DNA of 64,000 bases from Serratia bockelmannii (GTDB lineage: Bacteria > Pseudomonadota > Gammaproteobacteria > Enterobacterales > Enterobacteriaceae): contig NZ_VOUX01000033.1 of NCBI RefSeq assembly GCF_008011855.1, forward strand, positions 62,001 through 126,000. Reading direction: 5' to 3'. The notes below the pieces were generated by a model. The model was not told the DNA's origin. It worked only from the letters and a program-made list of their open reading frames with translations, and did no database searches. Positions within the stretch are counted from its first letter, which is position 1; every line of letters starts with the position of its first letter. Below are positions 26,067-38,814 of the stretch, one piece after another. Both the position numbers and the translations under genes were made by a program.

Positions 26067-28289
26067 ATGAGCATATCCCAAGTTCCGCTTTCGCGGCGGC
26101 GGTTTATCGTCGGCGCCGGGGCGTTGGTGATCGGCGCCTATCTGCCGTCCACCGGCGCGCTGGCGCGTTCGGCTGCCCCGATCGCCTCCGGCGCGGCGGC
26201 GTTAGACGCCAACGCCTTCGTTCAGATCGGCGCCGACGGCGTCGTCACCGTCATCAGTAAACACACCGAAGTGGGCCAGGGGGTCTATACCGGCATGGCG
26301 ACGCTGGTCGCCGAAGAGCTCGATGCCGACTGGGCACAGGTGCGGGTCGTGGCCGCGCCGGTGGACACCAATGTCTACAAAAACCTGGCCTTCGGATTCC
26401 AGGGCACCGGCGGTTCCAGCTCGGTGGCCAATGCCTATGAGCAAATGCGGCGCATGGGCGCCATGGCGCGCGCGCTGTTGGTGCAGGCCGCCGCGCAGAG
26501 CTGGAAAACCTCGGCGCAGGAAATCACCGTGCAGGCGGGCAAGATCCGCCATGCCGCCAGCGGGCGCGAAGCGGGCTTCGGCGAATTCGCCGCGCTGGCC
26601 GCCACGCTGCCGCCGCCCGATCCCGCCAGCCTGACGCTGAAGGATCCGGCCAATTTCACCCTGATCGGCAAAACGCGCGGTTTGCACCGCGTCGATTCGC
26701 TGGCGAAAACCAACGGCAGCGCGCAGTTCTCGCAGGATATCCACGAGCCGGGCATGTTGACCGTCACCATCAAAAAACCGCCGCGTTTCGGCGGCAAGGT
26801 GGCGACGTTTGACGCCGAACGCGCGCTGGCGGTACCGGGCGTGGTGGCGGTGAAACAGGTTGCCACCGGCGTGGCGGTTTACGCCAACAATACCTGGGCG
26901 GCGATCCAGGGGCGGGACCGGCTGCGGGTCACCTGGGACGACGCGCAGGCGGAGCGACGCAACACCGAGGAAATCTACGCCGAATTCCGCCAGGTGGCGC
27001 AGAAAACCGGCGTGGTGGCGAAGAGTCTTGGCAAGCCGGACGAGGTGTTCGACAAGGCCGACAAGGTGATCGAGGCCGAATACACCTTCCCGTACGTCGC
27101 GCACGCGCCGATGGAGCCGCTGGACGGCTATCTGTTCTGGGACGGCGAGAGCGTCAAGGCGCGCTACGGCTGCCAAATCCAAACGCTCGACCACAAGCAG
27201 CTGTGCGATCTGTTCGAGTTGCCGCCGGACAAGGTGCAGATTGAAACCATTCTGGCGGGCGGCAGCTTCGGCCGGCGCATCGATTTAGGCAACCCGACGC
27301 TGGGGCCGGATCTGGCGGCCGACATGGCGGCGGCGGCCAAAGGCATCGGCCCCGGCCACGGCGTGAAGGTGGTGTGGACGCGCGAGGACGACATCCGCAA
27401 CGGCTGGTATCGCCCGATGATCCTGCACCGCCTGCGCGGCGCCATTCGGGGCGGCAAGGTGGTGGGCTGGACCGATACCGTGGTCGGCCACTCCTGGACG
27501 CGCCACAGCGCGATGGATGCGCTGGTGGTCAACGGCCTCGATCAGATGATGGTCGAGGGCGCCAGCGAGGTCTCATACACCTTCGAAGCCTTCCGCTGCG
27601 ATGCGCATATCGTGCCCGGCAAGGTGCCGACCACCTCGCTGCGGTCGGTCGCCAGCACCCACACCGGCCACGCGGTGGAGAGCTTTATCGATCAGCTGTT
27701 GCAGGAAACCGGCCAGGATCCGGTCGAAGGGCGGCTGGCGCTGATGGGCGATGCGCCGCGCGCGGCGGGCGTGCTGCGGGCGGTAGCGAAAGCCGCTGAC
27801 TGGCAGGGCGCTAAAGTGGTAGACGGACGCGCGCGCGGCGTGGGCGTCGCCAAGGCGTTCGACACCTATGTGGCGCAGGTGGCCGAGGTGTCGATCGGCG
27901 AAGGCGGCATCCCGAAAGTGCATAAAGTGTGGTGCGCGGTGGATTGCGGCGTGGCGGTGAACCCCGACGTGATCCGCGCGCAGATCGAGGGCGGCATCGG
28001 TTACGGCCTGAGCCTGGCGCTGTACGGCAATATCACGCTGAAAGACGGCGTGGTCGAACAGTCCAACTTCAATAACTTCCGCCCGTTGCGCATCGATGAG
28101 ATGCCGGAGATCGAGGTGATCATTGTGCCCTCGACCGAGAAACCGACCGGCGTGGGCGAGCTGGGGGTGCCGACCATTGCCCCGGCAGTTGGCAACGCGC
28201 TGGCGCTGCTCGGGCGGCCGCGCACCTCGCTGAGCCTGCCGCTGCATAATCCCACTGCGAATCCGGCGTCTGACAAGGAGAGAACCTGA
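26067..28289 (+). CDS. Periplasmic molybdenum hydroxylase large subunit (IorB/xanthine dehydrogenase family)
   Basis: 740 residues. A twin-arginine signal ([19 protein letters not shown]) predicts folded export with cofactor. Family blocks include [38 protein letters not shown] and [18 protein letters not shown]. Such enzymes hydroxylate aldehydes or N-heterocycles (isoquinoline 1-oxidoreductase type) and pass electrons to a cytochrome c partner. Its stop overlaps the 2Fe-2S gene start by one base (TGATG). Substrate cannot be told from sequence. Confidence 0.9.
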   Translation: MSISQVPLSRRRFIVGAGALVIGAYLPSTGALARSAAPIASGAAALDANAFVQIGADGVVTVISKHTEVGQGVYTGMATLVAEELDADWAQVRVVAAPVDTNVYKNLAFGFQGTGGSSSVANAYEQMRRMGAMARALLVQAAAQSWKTSAQEITVQAGKIRHAASGREAGFGEFAALAATLPPPDPASLTLKDPANFTLIGKTRGLHRVDSLAKTNGSAQFSQDIHEPGMLTVTIKKPPRFGGKVATFDAERALAVPGVVAVKQVATGVAVYANNTWAAIQGRDRLRVTWDDAQAERRNTEEIYAEFRQVAQKTGVVAKSLGKPDEVFDKADKVIEAEYTFPYVAHAPMEPLDGYLFWDGESVKARYGCQIQTLDHKQLCDLFELPPDKVQIETILAGGSFGRRIDLGNPTLGPDLAADMAAAAKGIGPGHGVKVVWTREDDIRNGWYRPMILHRLRGAIRGGKVVGWTDTVVGHSWTRHSAMDALVVNGLDQMMVEGASEVSYTFEAFRCDAHIVPGKVPTTSLRSVASTHTGHAVESFIDQLLQETGQDPVEGRLALMGDAPRAAGVLRAVAKAADWQGAKVVDGRARGVGVAKAFDTYVAQVAEVSIGEGGIPKVHKVWCAVDCGVAVNPDVIRAQIEGGIGYGLSLALYGNITLKDGVVEQSNFNNFRPLRIDEMPEIEVIIVPSTEKPTGVGELGVPTIAPAVGNALALLGRPRTSLSLPLHNPTANPASDKERT

Positions 28290-28747
28290 TGATTCAATTA
28301 ACCGTAAACGAGCAGCCGCTGACCTTCGAGGGCGATCCGCACATGCCGCTGCTGTGGTTTTTGCGTGACGAAGCCGGCCTGACCGGCACCAAATTCGGCT
28401 GCGGCATCGCCATGTGCGGCGCCTGTACCGTGCATCTGGACGGCGTGCCGGTGCGTTCATGCATGACGCCGGTCTCCGCCGCCGTCGGCAAAAAAATCAC
28501 CACCATCGAAGCCGTGGGCGCCACGCCGGAAGGCAAGGCGGTGCAGGAAGCCTGGCTTGATCTGGACGTGGTGCAGTGCGGTTACTGCCAGTCCGGCCAG
28601 ATCATGAGCGCCAGCGCGCTGCTGGCGCAAAGCAAGAACCCGAGCGATGCGGACATCGACGCGGCGATGGGCGGCAACGTTTGCCGTTGCGCCACCTATG
28701 TGCGCATTCGCGCCGCCATCCACCAGGCCGCCAAGGCGTTGGGTTAG
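28289..28747 (+). CDS. 2Fe-2S subunit of the periplasmic molybdenum hydroxylase
   Basis: 152 residues. One cluster is held by Cys38, 43, 46 and 58, the other by Cys97, 100, 132 and 134, the standard arrangement for the small subunit of xanthine dehydrogenase-family enzymes. It has no signal peptide of its own, so it is probably carried through the Tat pathway with the large subunit. One-base overlap with the large-subunit gene and 11 bases to the cytochrome gene. Confidence 0.92.
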   Translation: MIQLTVNEQPLTFEGDPHMPLLWFLRDEAGLTGTKFGCGIAMCGACTVHLDGVPVRSCMTPVSAAVGKKITTIEAVGATPEGKAVQEAWLDLDVVQCGYCQSGQIMSASALLAQSKNPSDADIDAAMGGNVCRCATYVRIRAAIHQAAKALG

Positions 28748-28758
28748 GGAGAGATGCG

Positions 28759-30063
28759 ATGAGCAATGCCTTGAAAGGGCTGTTATGGCTGATTATCGCC
28801 GTGGTGGTGTTGGCGGGAGGATACGCGCTGTATACGCTGCTGCGGCCCACCGGCGCTGAGCCTGCGGCGCCGATCGCCGGGGCGCCGGCCGGCATCTCCG
28901 ACAAACTGGCGCGCGGCGAGTACCTGGCGCGTGCCGCCGACTGCGTGGCGTGCCACACCGCGCCGGACGGCGCGCCTTATGCAGGCGGCTTCGCCTTCAA
29001 GTTGCCGTTCGGCACCATTTACGGCACCAACATCACCGCTGACAAGGAAACCGGCATCGGCAACTGGAGCGACGATCAGTTCGTACGCGCGGTGCGTGAG
29101 GGCATCGGCCCACAGGGCAACCTGTATCCGGCGATGCCTTATACCTCGTACACCGAACTGAGCCGCGATGACGTGCTGGCGATCAAGGATTATCTGTTCA
29201 GTCTGCCGCCGGTGAAACAGGCCAACCCGCAAAACGAGCTGTCGTTCCCGTTCAACCAGCGTTGGGGCATGAAATTCTGGAACCTGGCGTTCTTCCAGGA
29301 GCAGCGTTTCGCGCCGGATCTCAACAAGGATGAGCAGTGGAATCGCGGCGCCTATCTGGCGACGGCGCTCGGCCACTGCGGCGAGTGCCATACGCCGCGC
29401 AATCTGGGGTTTGGTCTTAACCAGAGCAAGCACCTGAGCGGTGAAGTGGTGCAGGGCTGGTTCGCCGCCAACATCACGCCGGACAAACAGACCGGCATCG
29501 GCGGCTGGAGCGACCAGCAACTGTCGCAATATCTGGCCACCGGCCATGCGCCGGGGCGCAGCAGCGCCGCCGGCCCGATGGCGGAAGCGGTGGAAAACAG
29601 CCTGCAGTTCCTGACGCCGGAAGATAATCTGGCGCTGGTGAAATACCTGCGCGACATCGAACCCATCGCCGGCGACAGCGCGGCAGCGGTGAACTTGCAG
29701 CCGAAGGGCGCGGGGGCTTCCACCCCGATCCTGCCGGGCGGGCAAGACAGCTCGCTCGGGCGGCGGATGTTCGCCAACGACTGCAGCGGCTGCCACCAGT
29801 GGAACGGGCCGGGCCGCCAGAGCGAGTACGCGTCGCTGGTGGGCAGCACGGCGGTGAACGATCCGCAGGGGCGCAGCGTGGTGCAGGCTATCCTGAAGGG
29901 GACGAGCATCAGCGTCGGCGAGCGGCATGAGATGATGCCGTCGTTCGGCAGCGCCTATTCCGACGAGGAAGTGGCGGCGGTCGCCAACTTCGTGGTCGGC
30001 CATTTCGGCGACAAACAGGGCAAGGTCACCGCCAAACAGGTGGCGGAGCAGCGCAAGCAGTAA
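28759..30063 (+). CDS. Triheme membrane-anchored cytochrome c
   Basis: 434 residues with an N-terminal membrane anchor (LLWLIIAVVVLAGGYALYTLL) and three CxxCH sites: CVACH, CGECH and CSGCH. It resembles cytochrome subunits of periplasmic alcohol, aldehyde and gluconate dehydrogenases, and would carry electrons from the molybdenum enzyme to the quinone or oxidase pool. It ends before a strong hairpin shared with the convergent bicupin gene. Confidence 0.92.
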   Translation: MSNALKGLLWLIIAVVVLAGGYALYTLLRPTGAEPAAPIAGAPAGISDKLARGEYLARAADCVACHTAPDGAPYAGGFAFKLPFGTIYGTNITADKETGIGNWSDDQFVRAVREGIGPQGNLYPAMPYTSYTELSRDDVLAIKDYLFSLPPVKQANPQNELSFPFNQRWGMKFWNLAFFQEQRFAPDLNKDEQWNRGAYLATALGHCGECHTPRNLGFGLNQSKHLSGEVVQGWFAANITPDKQTGIGGWSDQQLSQYLATGHAPGRSSAAGPMAEAVENSLQFLTPEDNLALVKYLRDIEPIAGDSAAAVNLQPKGAGASTPILPGGQDSSLGRRMFANDCSGCHQWNGPGRQSEYASLVGSTAVNDPQGRSVVQAILKGTSISVGERHEMMPSFGSAYSDEEVAAVANFVVGHFGDKQGKVTAKQVAEQRKQ

Positions 30064-30068
30064 AGAAA

Positions 30069-30095
30069 GCGGCGAGGGAGATTCTCCCTCGCCGC
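30069..30095. terminator. Hairpin between convergent genes
   Basis: A perfect 12-base-pair stem with a three-base ATT loop and no T run. It sits between the cytochrome stop and the bicupin stop and may stop transcription from both sides. Confidence 0.55.
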
Positions 30096-30099
30096 GGCG

Positions 30100-31269
30100 T
30101 CAGCGGCTGCGCCGCGACATCACCCGTTTGTCTTTCGGTCTATCCTGCCAGTCCTCAACCTGATTATTGAAGTTGTCCGCCAGCAGGTAAGCCGGGGTTT
30201 TCGCCAGCCAGTCGGACAACGAAATATCCTGATAAATGCCGTTGTCCATCACGATCAGTACCTTCAAATCCTCATCGCCGATGTTCTCGATGTAATGGCC
30301 GAAGCCCTGCGGCACGTAACCGACGTCCGAAGGGGCGTACTCTTCCGTCTGCGCGTGGCCGTGCGAGCTGAACACCGTCATCCGGCCTTTGCCGGCAATA
30401 TAGTATTGCCATTCGTTGGCGTTGGGGTGCCAGTGCAATTCCCGGATCGCGCCGGGTTTCACGATCTCGATGATGCCGGTCATGGTGGTGGAAATAGGAA
30501 ATTCTTTCGACGACACCAAATGGACGCTGCCGGCGTCATTTTCAAAGAACGGCTTTTGCTTCATTAATTCATAGCGGTGGGTCAGCGGGGCATTATTTAA
30601 TCCGCCGTCGTTTTTCGGCAATGGTAATGTGGGCGGGACGGCGCCGCCGACAATATAAGCTTCACCATGTTTGGCCTTGGAAAATACCGCCGCCGGCATG
30701 TCGACGCTTTTTTCCAATACCTCTTTCGGCATATGCGCCACCCAGTCGGTGATGCTGAAGGTGCCGAATTCGGAGAAATGCCCGTTATCGAATGCCAGAA
30801 TAAAATGCGCGCCGTCCGCCAGCGCCTGAATGGAATGGCCATAGCCTTTCGGGAAATACCAGACGTCGCCGGGGCCGAAATCCGCCACCTCACATTTTCC
30901 CTCGGGATCGAGGATGGTGATGCGCGCATGGCCTTCCAGCATGAATGCCCATTCGGCGGCGATGGCGTGCCAATGCAGTTCGCGCACGCCGCCCGGCTCC
31001 AGCGTCATGTCGACGCCCGCCACGCCTTCGGAGATCGGGAATTGCTCGACGGTGGCTTCGCGTGCCCAGCCGTTGGGCAGGCTGCGTTTTTTGCTGTCGG
31101 TGAATTTGTATTTATAGAGATGCTGCGCATCGGCAGGCGGCTGATAGCTGCTGGGAGGCACGATATTACGATGGTCGTCGGCAGCGGCATTTTTGGCGAT
31201 GCCGCCGATCATGCCGGCGGCGGCCGCGCTGACGGCGGAGACTTTCAATATATCACGACGCGATAGCAT
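30100..31269 (-). CDS. Oxalate decarboxylase-like bicupin, Tat-exported
   Basis: 389 residues. Two cupin domains, each with manganese-binding His motifs: RELHWHAIAAEW in the first and RELHWHPNANEW in the second. The layout is that of OxdC, which converts oxalate to formate and CO2. The N-terminus MLSRRDILKVSAVSAAAAG is a twin-arginine signal, so the enzyme would work in the periplasm. The ATG at 31269 has GGAG eight bases upstream; the frame extends to 31353 without a ribosome site. Catalytic lid residues were not checked, so other bicupin activities remain possible. Confidence 0.85.
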   Translation of the reverse strand: MLSRRDILKVSAVSAAAAGMIGGIAKNAAADDHRNIVPPSSYQPPADAQHLYKYKFTDSKKRSLPNGWAREATVEQFPISEGVAGVDMTLEPGGVRELHWHAIAAEWAFMLEGHARITILDPEGKCEVADFGPGDVWYFPKGYGHSIQALADGAHFILAFDNGHFSEFGTFSITDWVAHMPKEVLEKSVDMPAAVFSKAKHGEAYIVGGAVPPTLPLPKNDGGLNNAPLTHRYELMKQKPFFENDAGSVHLVSSKEFPISTTMTGIIEIVKPGAIRELHWHPNANEWQYYIAGKGRMTVFSSHGHAQTEEYAPSDVGYVPQGFGHYIENIGDEDLKVLIVMDNGIYQDISLSDWLAKTPAYLLADNFNNQVEDWQDRPKDKRVMSRRSR

Positions 31270-31619
31270 AGCATTTTCTCCAATATAAACCGTGCGCCTG
31301 CAGCAGCAGGCGACGGGGAAGGCGCGATCGCCATTGAAATGATTTTTTGTCATCGGCGGGAATAGGCTGTGACCCTTAAATCCTAGCGGCTGGAATGTAT
31401 TGCGTAGGCGCTTATTTGTTTGCGTTTGTTACTAAGTGAGTGCAGGTTTAATTAATTGCCCGGAAGTTGAATAGTCATGGATCTGAATTAATCTTCCCCC
31501 GTAATTAAATAAACAAAGTGACAATAAAGCGCATTATTTTGGGTTATTTCCTTCCGATTGCGCTATGGGTGTGCGCAAAAAGCGTGCAGCGGCGACATTG
31601 CAGTGCATTTACGCTAAAT

Positions 31620-31635
31620 CGTGACGCCTTTCACA
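31620..31635 (+). promoter_or_regulatory. CRP-cAMP binding site
   Basis: CGTGACGCCTTTCACA matches TGTGA-N6-TCACA at nine of ten positions. Its centre is 61.5 bases before the transcription start expected from the promoter below, the class I position. Confidence 0.75.
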
Positions 31636-31652
31636 ACGCTGACGTATGGCTA

Positions 31653-31682
31653 TTGCCGAGTATTCGCGAGTATGGTGATACT
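31653..31682 (+). promoter_or_regulatory. bgl operon promoter
   Basis: TTGCCG (31653-31658), 18-base spacer, GATACT (31677-31682). Predicted start is near 31689, giving a leader that begins before the antiterminator element. Confidence 0.6.
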
Positions 31683-31721
31683 TTTAGCGCGGTCGAGAAG
31701 ACCGCACACCATTTTTATTGC

Positions 31722-31750
31722 GGCGTGTTACTGCTAAAGCAGGCAAGACC
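31722..31750 (+). promoter_or_regulatory. RAT: BglG-type ribonucleic antiterminator
   Basis: 29 bases with the conserved blocks TGTTACTGC and GCAGGCA(A)GACC of BglG/SacY targets. It overlaps the first bases of the terminator stem by four, so folding of one excludes the other. The antiterminator encoded at the end of the operon would bind it. Confidence 0.9.
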
Positions 31751-31809
31751 AAAATAGGAATGCACTTCTCCTTGTGACGAGGCGCATTTCCATTTTGGTC
31801 TTTTTTTTT
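31747..31809 (+). terminator. Conditional terminator in the bgl leader
   Basis: A stem of 31747-31763 with 31784-31800 (GACCAAAATAGGAATGC pairing with GCATTTCCATTTTGGTC), followed by nine T. It lies before bglF and is opened when BglG holds the RAT. Confidence 0.92.
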
Positions 31810-31829
31810 GCATTTTACCGGGGAAAACG

Positions 31830-35095
<3,266 letters not shown>

Positions 35096-35115
35096 GCAAG
35101 GTGACGGCCGAGACG

Positions 35116-35958
35116 ATGAAAGTCATTAAGGTGCTCAACAACAGTCTGGTGTTAACCGCGGACGACGATAACCGTGAGGTTATCGTCATGGGCAAGGGAA
35201 TTGGTTTTAACAGCAAAACCGGAGACGAGATCAACCCGGCCGCCATTGAGAAAGTGTATGTGGTGCAGGAGGGGCAAAAGGGGCGCGATTACCTGCGGCT
35301 GATTGAAACTGCCCCGACGGAACACATCGAAATTGTGCAGATGATCCTCAGTGAGGCCAACCGCCAACTGAACGGCAACATTAATGAACAGATTTTCTTT
35401 ACGCTGGCGGATCACGTCAGTTTTGCTATCGAACGTCATCACAAGGGTATCGCCATCCAAAACCGCCTGCTGTTCGAGGTGAAGCGTTTCTACCCGCGAG
35501 AGTTTGCGGTGGGGCTGCAAGCCTTGGCCTACATTAACCAGCGGCTGAGTATCCAACTGCCTGAAGAGGAAGCGGGCAATATCGCCTTTCACCTGGTCAA
35601 CGGCCAGACCGAAGTGCAAAACATGGAGCACACGTTGCTGGCGGTGAAGATGCTGAAAGATATTTTCAATATCATCAAGTATCACTTTCGCCTCAATATC
35701 GACACCGATTCGCTGAACTACGCGCGCTTTTTAGTGCATATGCAGTTCTTTATCCAGCGCATGCTCGACGGCAAACAGATGACCTCGAAGGCCGACTTTC
35801 TGTTTGCCCAGATGATGGCCGAGTACCCGCATGCCTATCGTGGTGCGCTATTGATCCGCGATTACGTGAAGAATCTGCTGCAAATGGAGATGTCGAACGA
35901 TGAGCTGCTGTATTTGATGATCCACCTGACGCGCATCACCGATCAGCCCGAGGCCTGA
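35116..35958 (+). CDS. bglG: BglG-family transcription antiterminator
   Basis: 280 residues. The RNA-binding coat domain (MKVIKVLNNSLVLT, MGKGIGF) is followed by two PRD domains with conserved His residues (ADHVSFAIERH, NIAFHLVNGQ). It binds the RAT in the operon leader and prevents termination. The family-typical start is ATG 35116; a GTG at 35101 would add five residues. Being the last gene, it forms a positive loop. Its end overlaps the convergent LysR gene by 16 bases. Confidence 0.92.
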   Translation: MKVIKVLNNSLVLTADDDNREVIVMGKGIGFNSKTGDEINPAAIEKVYVVQEGQKGRDYLRLIETAPTEHIEIVQMILSEANRQLNGNINEQIFFTLADHVSFAIERHHKGIAIQNRLLFEVKRFYPREFAVGLQALAYINQRLSIQLPEEEAGNIAFHLVNGQTEVQNMEHTLLAVKMLKDIFNIIKYHFRLNIDTDSLNYARFLVHMQFFIQRMLDGKQMTSKADFLFAQMMAEYPHAYRGALLIRDYVKNLLQMEMSNDELLYLMIHLTRITDQPEA

Positions 35959-36857
35959 ACCGCCTCGGCGACCAGTTCGCGAAAGCGCTCGACGATCGGT
36001 GAGGCCGGGCTATGGCGCAGCGCCAGGTAAAGCGGGGCGCTGAGCTGCGCTTCTTCGGCGAGGGTGCGGTAGACAATGCCGTCGCCGCCCAGCCGCCGCA
36101 TCGAGCCGGGCACGATTGACAACCCCAGCCCGGCGCCGACCAGGCTGAGGGTGGCCGGCAGGCGTGGCGCTTCCTGCACGATGCGCGGGCTGAAGCCGGC
36201 GCGGTGGCAGGCGGCCAGGATGGCGTCGTACAGCCCCTGGCCGGCCGGGCGGCGATAGAGAATAAACGCCTCGTGGGCCAGTTCGGCCAGCGGCAGCGGC
36301 TGCTGCGTTTCTTGCGCCAGCCGGTGGCCCAGCGGCAGGGCGACGATCATCGGCTCGCTGAGCACCGGCTCGACGCTCAGGCCGGGAATGCCGTTGGCCG
36401 GCGAACGCACGAAGGCGGCGTCGAGGCGCTGTTCCAGCAACGCCTCCATCAGTTCGCCGCTGCCGGCTTCTTCCAACTGGGTGGTGATACCCGGCAGGAT
36501 GTCGCGGTAGCGGCGCAGCAGGTTGGGCACGAACGGATGCAGCGCGGCGGAACTGGTGAAACCGATGGCGATGTGGCCCTGCTCGCCGCGGGCGGCGCGC
36601 TGTACCGCTTCGCGCAGACGTTCGGCGCGCGCCAGCAGGGCGCGAGCCTCTTCAAACAGCACGCCCCCCGCTTCGGTGACGCGCACGCCGCGCGGCAGGC
36701 GCTGCAACAAGGTTACGCCCAGTTCGTCTTCCAGCCCCTGCAGCAGGCGGGTCAGCGGCGGCTGTTGGATAAACAGCCGCTCGGCGGCGCGGGTGATGTT
36801 GCCTTCTTCCACCACGGTGACGAATGCCCGCAGGCGACGCAGTTCGATCATAGCCAT
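35943..36857 (-). CDS. LysR-family transcriptional regulator beside chromate transporter genes
   Basis: 304 residues. The helix-turn-helix is in LRAFVTVVEEGNITRAAERLFIQQPPLTR, and the co-inducer domain follows. Start may be Met1 or Met3 (MAMIEL). Divergent from the chromate transporter pair across about 100 bases, so it probably regulates them. Resembles the CatM/BenM branch by eye; ligand unknown. Confidence 0.88.
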   Translation of the reverse strand: MAMIELRRLRAFVTVVEEGNITRAAERLFIQQPPLTRLLQGLEDELGVTLLQRLPRGVRVTEAGGVLFEEARALLARAERLREAVQRAARGEQGHIAIGFTSSAALHPFVPNLLRRYRDILPGITTQLEEAGSGELMEALLEQRLDAAFVRSPANGIPGLSVEPVLSEPMIVALPLGHRLAQETQQPLPLAELAHEAFILYRRPAGQGLYDAILAACHRAGFSPRIVQEAPRLPATLSLVGAGLGLSIVPGSMRRLGGDGIVYRTLAEEAQLSAPLYLALRHSPASPIVERFRELVAEAVQASG

Positions 36858-36960
36858 ACCTCAAAGGTATTGTTAGTTTCTCCGGAATGCATTAGACATC
36901 ATGGCACGGCGGCGCGCATGATACCAGACATCAAAACAAGCGATGTGGAACGGCAATGTC

Positions 36961-37527
36961 ATGTCAGATATCAATACGTTAAAACCGCACCCGGCGGCAG
37001 CGCCGGGTAATGCGGAGCTGTTTTTGGGCTTTCTCTGGCTGGGGCTGATCGGCTTCGGCGGCGTGCTGCCGATGGCGCGCAGTATGCTGGTGGAGCGCCG
37101 GCGCTGGCTGAGCGGCGAACAGTTTACCGAGCTGCTCGGTCTGTGCCAGTTCCTGCCCGGCGGCAATGTGATCAACCTGTCGGTGGCGGTGGGCATGGAG
37201 TTTCGCGGGCTGCGCGGCGCGCTGTGCGCCTTGCTGGGCCTCATCAGCGCGCCGACGGCGATCGTGGTGGGGCTGGGCGTGGTGTACGCCCGCTTCCAAA
37301 ACGATCCGCATGTGCAGCATGTGTTCGCCGGGCTGGCCGCCGCCGCCGCCGGGCTGCTGCTGTCGACCGGGCTCAAGATGCTGCTGCCGCTGCGCGGTAA
37401 ATGGCCGGCGCTGGCGATCGTCGCGCTGGCGCTGATCGCCATCGCCTGGCTGCGCCTGCCGCTGTTGCCGACCATGCTGGTGCTGGCGCCGCTGAGCATT
37501 CTGCTGATGTGGCGGTGGCCGTCATGA
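36961..37527 (+). CDS. Chromate transporter, N-terminal half (short-chain ChrA)
   Basis: 188 residues with about six hydrophobic helices and the family motif FGGVLPMARSMLVERRRWL, followed by LCQFLPGGNVINLSVAVG. Short-chain CHR proteins work as pairs of homologous halves in opposite orientation. The next gene is the partner. They may export chromate or related oxyanions. ATG 36961 chosen; one earlier ATG at 36943 is less favoured. Confidence 0.88.
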   Translation: MSDINTLKPHPAAAPGNAELFLGFLWLGLIGFGGVLPMARSMLVERRRWLSGEQFTELLGLCQFLPGGNVINLSVAVGMEFRGLRGALCALLGLISAPTAIVVGLGVVYARFQNDPHVQHVFAGLAAAAAGLLLSTGLKMLLPLRGKWPALAIVALALIAIAWLRLPLLPTMLVLAPLSILLMWRWPS

Positions 37528-38045
37528 GCGGGGTGTTGATGGCGTTGGCGCTGATTTTCACCGAGCTTTCTTTATTGGCGTTCGGCGGCGGCATGACCAT
37601 TCTGCCGGAAATGCAGCGGCAGGTGGTGGAGGTGCATCAGTGGATGAGCGCCCAGGAGTTCAGCGCGCTGTTCGCCATGGCGCAGGCCGCGCCGGGGCCG
37701 AACATGATGATCGTGCCGCTGGTCGGCTGGCACGTCGCCGGCTGGGCGGGGCTGTTAGTGTCTTCGATCGCCAAGTTCGGGCCGTCTTCCATCGTTACGC
37801 TATTGGTGATGGGCGCCTGGCGGCGCTTTAAGGATCGCCCGTGGCGCCGCATCGTGCAGGCCGGACTGGTGCCGCTGACCGTGGGGTTGGTGGCGGCCAG
37901 CGGTATCTTGATCGCCGAGGCTTCCGCGCCCAGCTGGCGGCTGGCGGCAATCGTGGCGCTGGCGACGGGGTTGAGCATGAGCAAGCGCCTCCATCCGCTG
38001 TGGGTGCTGGCGGGCGGCGCGCTGCTCGGGTTACTGTTCGCCTGA
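37524..38045 (+). CDS. Chromate transporter, C-terminal half (short-chain ChrA)
   Basis: 173 residues, homologous to the preceding protein: LAFGGGMTILPEMQRQVVEVHQWM and FAMAQAAPGPNMMIVPLVG are the second-half versions of the CHR motifs. The ATG overlaps the stop of the first half (ATGA), which helps equal synthesis. Confidence 0.88.
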   Translation: MSGVLMALALIFTELSLLAFGGGMTILPEMQRQVVEVHQWMSAQEFSALFAMAQAAPGPNMMIVPLVGWHVAGWAGLLVSSIAKFGPSSIVTLLVMGAWRRFKDRPWRRIVQAGLVPLTVGLVAASGILIAEASAPSWRLAAIVALATGLSMSKRLHPLWVLAGGALLGLLFA

Positions 38046-38049
38046 AGGG

Positions 38050-38460
38050 TTAGCGCGGGATCAGTACAAAGCGCGAAGGGCCGTTGCGGTCGATCAGCTC
38101 ATAGCGCTTCGGCGCGGTCAGGGCCAGAAACGCCACCATGCTCCCTTCGGCGTCGGTCAGCGTCATGCCGTCCGGCGTCGGCCGCCAGGCGACCGGCAGC
38201 GCGTGCAGCGCCAGCGGCTGCAGGCATTGGGCGGAGGCGCTGAAACGGAAAGCGTTGGTGTTGGCGACCGCTTCGTCGCTCAGCTGCACCTCGCAGACGG
38301 TTTTACCGTCGCCGATGGCGGCGAGCTGCCAGTCGCCCTTCAGCGCGGCGGGTTCCAGCAACGGCAGTGAACTGCCCAGGGCACTGCTGCACAATATGCT
38401 CATAACGACTCCTGTCAGGCTGGCGCGGCGCAAAGCGCGCATAAGGAAATGGGTTGGCAT
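38050..38460 (-). CDS. inh: Periplasmic metalloprotease inhibitor, Inh family
   Basis: 136 residues. Signal peptide MPTHFLMRALRRASLTGVVMS to about residue 29, then a small beta-barrel domain (ALKGDWQLAAIGDGKTVCEV, two Cys, PTPDGMTLTDAEGSMVAFL) like SmaPI of S. marcescens and AprI of Pseudomonas. Such inhibitors protect the periplasm by inserting their mature N-terminus (here probably SSLPLL) into the protease active site. ATG 38460 has GGAG seven bases upstream. It diverges from the serralysin-like gene. Confidence 0.9.
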   Translation of the reverse strand: MPTHFLMRALRRASLTGVVMSILCSSALGSSLPLLEPAALKGDWQLAAIGDGKTVCEVQLSDEAVANTNAFRFSASAQCLQPLALHALPVAWRPTPDGMTLTDAEGSMVAFLALTAPKRYELIDRNGPSRFVLIPR

Positions 38461-38814
38461 CGGGTCACTCCTTTCGACTGTCCGTTCACACTTTAGCACG
38501 TACCTATCTTGATGATGAGGGAAGGATTAGGTTTTTTAATCCTCGATTATTCTGATCTGATCGGTGATAAAATACGCAAAAAGACGAATAATTAACCCGT
38601 TAATGCGCTCATTTTTCTCATTAATATAGTGAGAATACAAATTGTTACGCGTATCTCCATCTCTATGCCCGGCGCGGTGAAGCCAGGCCGGGTGGGCTCG
38701 CGCCAGCGGGGTGAGTCACTATACTGGTCATTCCTAAGCCTTGGCTTAGATTAGAACGACTGATGAATAGTCTTACAAAGCGAGTGGGTTCCTATTGTGT
38801 AAAAGGAGAATACA
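38461..38814. other. Divergent region between the inhibitor and the serralysin-like protease
   Basis: 354 bases. The part near 38520-38640 is AT-rich. It contains a TATACT -10-like hexamer at 38720-38725, the palindrome at 38734-38749, and AAAAGGAG before the protease ATG. Confidence 0.6.
38734..38749. promoter_or_regulatory. Perfect inverted repeat before the protease gene
   Basis: CTAAGCC-TT-GGCTTAG, seven-base arms, about 66 bases before the ATG. A short GTGAGTCAC palindrome lies 15 bases upstream of it. Likely a regulator site; the protein is unknown. Confidence 0.45.

Larger units (their letters stand above)
31270..31829. other. Leader and promoter region of the bgl operon
   Basis: 560 bases between the bicupin gene and bglF. 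The first ~230 are AT-rich and featureless. From 31620 it holds a CRP site, a sigma-70 promoter, an antiterminator sequence and a terminator, described separately. A 79-codon reading frame here overlaps these elements and is not coding. Confidence 0.8.

Noticed and set aside
31518-31757. 79-codon frame before bglF
   Set aside because: It overlaps the CRP site, promoter, RAT and terminator and has no ribosome site.
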